Assembly: GCA_013153715.1 (NCBI GenBank)
Contig: JAADDW010000002.1
Coordinates: 1-45,720 of the forward strand
Origin: Campylobacterota bacterium
Lineage (GTDB): Bacteria > Campylobacterota > Campylobacteria > Campylobacterales > Nitratiruptoraceae
Length of the DNA stretch: 45,720 bases
Direction: 5' to 3'
The notes beneath the pieces were generated by a model that was given only the letters and a program-made list of their open reading frames with translations, ran no database searches and was not told the origin of the DNA. The position numbers and the translations under genes were made by a program. Each line of letters begins with the position of its first letter. Position 1 is the first letter of the stretch. Shown here in pieces: positions 44,643-45,720 of this stretch.

Positions 44643-45314
44643 CTATTCTCTCTCCTCATTCTTCACATTTCCTACCTCGACTAATAGGTACTTAAACTCG
44701 TCACCAGTACTTCGGCTATAAGTTTCCCATTCCAGCAGATATCTTACCCCAAATTCTAGTGGTCTCTTTCTACCCTTCTTTGTACTTTCGCTTGTATCAG
44801 GAGCCCACTGAAGAGCTCTATTAGGTTCTATTTTCCGACCGTGGTGAATCCTAAAATCTCTATCCTTAGCATTTTTCTTCCTAGGTTCTTTCCAGTAACC
44901 TGGATCGTTCGTTAAGAATATTGCGTAGCCTCTGGCAATCCTGTTGATTCTATTTAGTCGTTCAAGTCGATACATATCCAGTAAAAAGTCATACCTTCGG
45001 GTATCTAAAGAGGAGTGATTTTTTAGTGCGAACTCTTCACCATTTACTTCCACTTCCAGTTTCTTAGTGGAATACTTTATCTCAATGGCTACATTATTAT
45101 CCACCTTGCTGAGCAATACAATATCTACATATATCTCACCCATCTCTCTCACAATAAACCTCTTCTCAAGCCGAATATCAACCTCACCAAGCTTCCGATC
45201 TATCTCACAAGCAAAGGCATGTTGAAAGTCGGCTTCAGAGTGAAAGAGAGGCCGCCTTTTACTGAGTCCTTCCAATATATCTCTAACAGTATCTTTTCCA
45301 ACAGATGTTTTCAT
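44643..45314 (-). CDS. PD-(D/E)XK nuclease-like protein
   Basis: 223 residues. The core of the PD-(D/E)XK fold is visible: E27 in HSEADFQHAFACEI on the first helix, D64 in IYVDIVLL on the second strand, and E78-I-K80 in NVAIEIKY on the third. These are the metal and catalytic residues of restriction-like nucleases. C-terminal to this are charged segments including FLTNDPGYW. The DNA is AT-richer than the surroundings, which suggests transfer. No methyltransferase is adjacent, so this is not an obvious classical restriction pair; a solo defence or mobile-element nuclease is more likely. It lies between the cassette and the 5S rRNA gene. Confidence 0.65.
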   Translation of the reverse strand: MKTSVGKDTVRDILEGLSKRRPLFHSEADFQHAFACEIDRKLGEVDIRLEKRFIVREMGEIYVDIVLLSKVDNNVAIEIKYSTKKLEVEVNGEEFALKNHSSLDTRRYDFLLDMYRLERLNRINRIARGYAIFLTNDPGYWKEPRKKNAKDRDFRIHHGRKIEPNRALQWAPDTSESTKKGRKRPLEFGVRYLLEWETYSRSTGDEFKYLLVEVGNVKNEERE

Positions 45315-45631
45315 AATTCAGACTACCCCTTTCTTGTAAGATCACATCCCACCGAGGCCTTGAGATCAAACCTGGATACCAAACTCTGTCAGATATGGTT
45401 CTATCACCCTAGAAGTGAGGGAGTTCATCTCCTCTCAAGGAGAACGAGAACAGCCCAACCCTAACCAAACCGTAATCGGAAAGATGGGAAAAACTTCTCT
45501 CTTTATTGTTCTAATGGTGGAGACAGAGATAATGTAGAGCAACATTGGAAACTGTAAATAAAGAGGAGAAAAAAGAAAGGAGATAAAAAGAAAGAGGATA
45601 ATCGAAAGGTTTGGAGCTGAAATGTCCATTT
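45315..45631. other. Non-coding gap before the 5S rRNA gene
   Basis: No credible gene is visible. ORFs here either lack a ribosome site or run into the 5S gene. A small hairpin CTCCT-CTCA-AGGAG occurs near 45429-45442, and GAAATG-TC-CATTTC (45619-45632) touches the 5S 3' end and could help end the rRNA transcript. The stretch is AT-richer than most of the window. Confidence 0.6.
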
Positions 45632-45720
45632 CCCCGTCCGGCGCCGTCCTACTGTTCCACACCCGAAGGGTGCAGTATCATCAGCGAAGCGGAGCTTAGC
45701 TTCTAGGTTCGGAATGGAAC
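45632..45720 (-). rRNA. rrf: 5S ribosomal RNA, 3' part
   Basis: The reverse strand reads CCGAACCTAGAAGCTAAG, then GATGATACTGCACC, CTTCGGGTGTGGAACAGTAGG and a final pairing strand, the conserved order of bacterial 5S rRNA. The 5' third is outside the window. The 3' end is placed by comparison with the usual number of bases after AGTAGG and may be off by a few. An rRNA operon is therefore expected to the right, read toward this window. Confidence 0.93.

Noticed and set aside
45435-45662. 75-residue minus-strand ORF with hydrophobic content next to the rRNA gene
   Set aside because: It begins inside the 5S rRNA gene and has no ribosome site.
1-45720. CRISPR array, tRNA genes or complete insertion sequences
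   Set aside because: I found no regularly spaced repeats, no cloverleaf-like tRNA and no transposase or integrase reading through the window, despite the HEPN gene at the left edge.

Overview
The window looks like a chromosomal segment of a Campylobacterota (Epsilonproteobacteria) species with fairly high GC, probably of the vent or sulfur-oxidiser type (relatives of Sulfurovum, Nitratifractor, Nitratiruptor or Hydrogenimonas). I infer this from gene order and protein style: pheS-pheT-aroA-ispH-rpsA-serA in one operon, rpmH-rnpA-yidD-yidC-jag-mnmE-ruvX, ctpA-purC-purS-purQ, and a compact oadG-oadA-oadB sodium pump. I cannot name the genus. Genes are densely packed, mostly in overlapping operons. 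Codon use avoids TTA, CTA and TCA, so nearly every real gene has a long spurious ORF on its opposite strand.

Region by region. 1-584: the 3' end of a gene whose product ends in a HEPN RNase-like domain (RNNICH motif), resembling CARF-HEPN proteins of type III CRISPR systems. 596-6668: an overlapping operon of a RimK-type ATP-grasp ligase, a second ATP-grasp protein with a C-terminal helix-hairpin-helix, and a leaderless M14 carboxypeptidase, with an M20 glutamate-carboxypeptidase-like gene divergent from it. This is a candidate amino-acid ligation/trimming system. 6643-8829: a membrane protein, htpX and an aspartoacylase-like hydrolase. 8911-13756: ruvX, mnmE, jag, yidC, yidD, rnpA, rpmH. 13846-16434: clpB with a consensus promoter overlapped by a degenerate HAIR-like element. 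16643-21579: ctpA, purC, a roughly 300-base hairpin-rich gap, purS, purQ, an SH3-like membrane protein and an acyltransferase. 21592-25602: an ABC ATPase and the oxaloacetate decarboxylase pump. 25712-31468: DUF2905 and a TolC/MFP/RND efflux operon whose RND pump is split into two coupled half-genes. 31554-40297: the phe-aro-isp-rps-ser operon. 40390-42137: a HIT protein and argH.

42265-45631 reads differently from the rest. It is purine-rich and then AT-richer, and lies between argH and an rRNA gene (5S, minus strand, running off the window). It holds a small ORF, a YkgJ-type Cys-cluster protein, a coiled-coil/hydrophobic-core protein translationally coupled to a short helical partner, a small membrane ORF that may be frameshifted, and a PD-(D/E)XK nuclease-like gene. 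This is the best candidate for an undescribed accessory (toxin or defence-like) cassette.

Two genes (rnpA and the gene after purQ) have no canonical start codon that gives a sensible N-terminus. Both have an in-frame ATT just behind a good Shine-Dalgarno sequence and overlapping the stop of the gene before. All functional calls rest on reading motifs by eye; no database search was possible.
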